From: an uncultured Oscillospiraceae bacterium
GTDB taxonomy: Bacteria > Bacillota > Clostridia > Oscillospirales > Oscillospiraceae
Direction: 5' to 3'
Assembly (NCBI GenBank): GCA_944385305.1
Contig: CALWWS010000063.1
Location: forward strand, 1-5,495
Length of the DNA: 5,495 nucleotides
A model generated the notes under the pieces. It was not told the DNA's origin. It saw only the letters and a program-made list of their open reading frames with translations, and made no database searches. Of this stretch, positions 4,261-5,495 are shown piece after piece. Position 1 is the stretch's first letter; each line of letters opens with the position of its first letter. The translations under genes were made by a program, and so were the position numbers.

Positions 4261-5495
4261 TTGGCAAAGCCCTTGATTGCCATCGTGGGCCGGCCCAATG
4301 TGGGCAAGTCCATGCTCTTCAATAAGCTGGTGGGCCAGCGGCTGTCCATTGTGGAGGACACCCCCGGCGTCACCCGGGATCGGCTCTACGCCGAGGCCGA
4401 GTGGTGCGGGCGCAAGTTCGACATTGTGGATACCGGCGGCATTGAGCCCTCGGCAGACAGCGAGATTCTGGCCTTCATGCGCCAGCAGGCGGAGATCGCC
4501 ATCCAGAACGCCACGGTGATTGTCTTTCTGTGCGACAGCAAGACCGGCCTCCCCGCCTCCGACCAGGAGGTGGCCAACATGCTCCTGCGGGCCAAAAAGC
4601 CGGTGGTGCTGGCGGTGAACAAGATGGACCAGGTGGGCCACACCAACCCGGACGTGTACGAGTTCTACAACCTGGGTCTGGGGGACCCCATCCCGGTCTC
4701 TGCTGTCCACGGCCACGGCACGGGGGATCTGCTGGACGAGTGCGTCAAGTATTTCCCTCCCGAGGAGGAGGCCGAGCCCGAGGACGACGTGGTGAAGGTG
4801 GCTGTCATCGGCAAGCCTAACGTGGGCAAGTCCTCCCTCATCAACCGCATCCTGGGGGAGCAGCGGGTGATTGTCAGCGACATGGCGGGCACCACCCGGG
4901 ACGCAGTGGACAGCTACTTTGAGAACAAGAAGGGCAAGTACCTCTTCATCGACACCGCCGGAATGCGGAAGAAGTCCAAGGTGGACGACCGGATTGAGAA
5001 GTTCTCCGTTCTCCGGGCCACCATGGCCATCGAGCGGTGCGACGTGTGCCTTATTATGATTGACGCCAATGAGGGGGTCACCGAGCAGGACACCAAGGTG
5101 GCCGGTCTGGCCCACGAGGCAGGCAAGGCGTGCATCATCGTGGTCAACAAGTGGGACGCGGTGGAGAAGGACGACAAGACCATGGACAGGATGCGCCAGG
5201 ACGTGCGCCGGGATCTGTCCTATATGACCTATGCCCCCATTGTCTTCATCTCCGCCCTCACCGGCCAGCGGGTGGATCGCCTCTTTGAGCTTATCAACTT
5301 TGTCAACGACCAGGCGTCCATGCGCATCACCACCGGCATGCTTAACTCCGTGCTGGCCGACGCCACCGCCCGGGTGCAGCCCCCCACGGACAAGGGCCGC
5401 CGCCTGAAGATCTACTATATGACTCAGGTGGGCGTCAAGCCTCCCCACTTCGTCATTTTCTGCAACGATGCCAAGCTGTTCCACTTTTCCTATCA
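4261..5495 (+). CDS. der: Ribosome assembly GTPase Der (EngA), C-terminus cut by window edge
   Basis: 411 codons plus two bases are visible; the family is usually about 440 residues, so only the end of the KH-like domain is missing. Der is an essential double GTPase that binds the 50S subunit during its maturation. GTPase domain 1: G1 GRPNVGKS (10-17), G2 Thr38 in PGVTRD, G3 DTGG (57-60), G4 NKMD (120-123), G5 SA (147-148). An acidic linker (PPEEEAEPEDD, about 166-176) leads to domain 2: G1 GKPNVGKS (184-191), G2 TTRD (211-214), G3 DTAG (231-234), G4 NKWD (296-299), G5 SAL (331-333). The KH-like domain starts near 353 and shows the family block PPTDKGRRLKIYYMTQ. The start is TTG, chosen because AAGGAGG sits eight bases upstream and translation from it gives AKPLIAIVGRPNVGKS, the normal Der N-terminus. 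Residue 18, after the P-loop Ser, is Met where Thr is usual. Confidence 0.97.
   Translation, partial: MAKPLIAIVGRPNVGKSMLFNKLVGQRLSIVEDTPGVTRDRLYAEAEWCGRKFDIVDTGGIEPSADSEILAFMRQQAEIAIQNATVIVFLCDSKTGLPASDQEVANMLLRAKKPVVLAVNKMDQVGHTNPDVYEFYNLGLGDPIPVSAVHGHGTGDLLDECVKYFPPEEEAEPEDDVVKVAVIGKPNVGKSSLINRILGEQRVIVSDMAGTTRDAVDSYFENKKGKYLFIDTAGMRKKSKVDDRIEKFSVLRATMAIERCDVCLIMIDANEGVTEQDTKVAGLAHEAGKACIIVVNKWDAVEKDDKTMDRMRQDVRRDLSYMTYAPIVFISALTGQRVDRLFELINFVNDQASMRITTGMLNSVLADATARVQPPTDKGRRLKIYYMTQVGVKPPHFVIFCNDAKLFHFSY

Noticed and set aside
2648..4267. 539-codon open frame on the minus strand opposite rpmF and DUF512
   Set aside because: It is antisense to two clearly recognisable genes, its translation is a His/Gly/Val/Leu-rich composition typical of the reverse frame of G+C-biased codons, and it has no recognisable domain.
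3997..5484. 495-codon open frame on the minus strand opposite der
   Set aside because: It mirrors der codon bias and runs opposite strongly conserved GTPase motifs; no family is recognisable and no promoter or binding site was found.

Overview
The window looks like chromosomal DNA from a G+C-rich, low-diversity-codon Firmicute, most likely a gut clostridium of the Oscillospiraceae (Flavonifractor / Oscillibacter / Pseudoflavonifractor type). This is an inference from four things: strong G/C preference at third codon positions, Gram-positive-style AGGAGG ribosome binding sites, a secreted three-SLH-domain protein, and the order yceD(DUF177)-rpmF-DUF512-der. No mobile element, CRISPR array, tRNA or rRNA gene was seen.

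Left part (1-1954, minus strand): an exported S-layer-homology protein, cut at its C-terminal side by the window edge, has its own extended -10 promoter. It lies downstream of a complete RluA-family rRNA/tRNA pseudouridine synthase gene on the same strand. Centre (1955-2108): a compact AT-rich divergent control region. A perfect TTGACA-N17-TATAAT promoter fires rightward into yceD-rpmF, and an extended -10 promoter fires leftward into the pseudouridine synthase gene.

Right part (2109-5495, plus strand): yceD (DUF177, linked to 23S rRNA accumulation), rpmF (ribosomal protein L32, zinc form), a strong intrinsic terminator, then a PDZ-like/radical-SAM/DUF512 protein of unknown function. The last gene is der (EngA, double-GTPase 50S assembly factor), which starts at TTG two bases after the DUF512 stop and is missing its last few dozen codons at the window edge.

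Functionally, four of the six genes (pseudouridine synthase, DUF177, L32, Der) concern the large ribosomal subunit. The DUF512 protein sits between L32 and Der and its 3' end carries the der ribosome binding site, which makes a role linked to ribosome assembly or modification a reasonable but unproven guess. Most of the window is ordinary housekeeping sequence. The least explained items are the DUF512 protein itself, how DUF512-der is transcribed past the rpmF terminator, and an AT-rich promoter-like island inside the DUF512 gene upstream of der. No gene-free stretch exceeds 300 bases.
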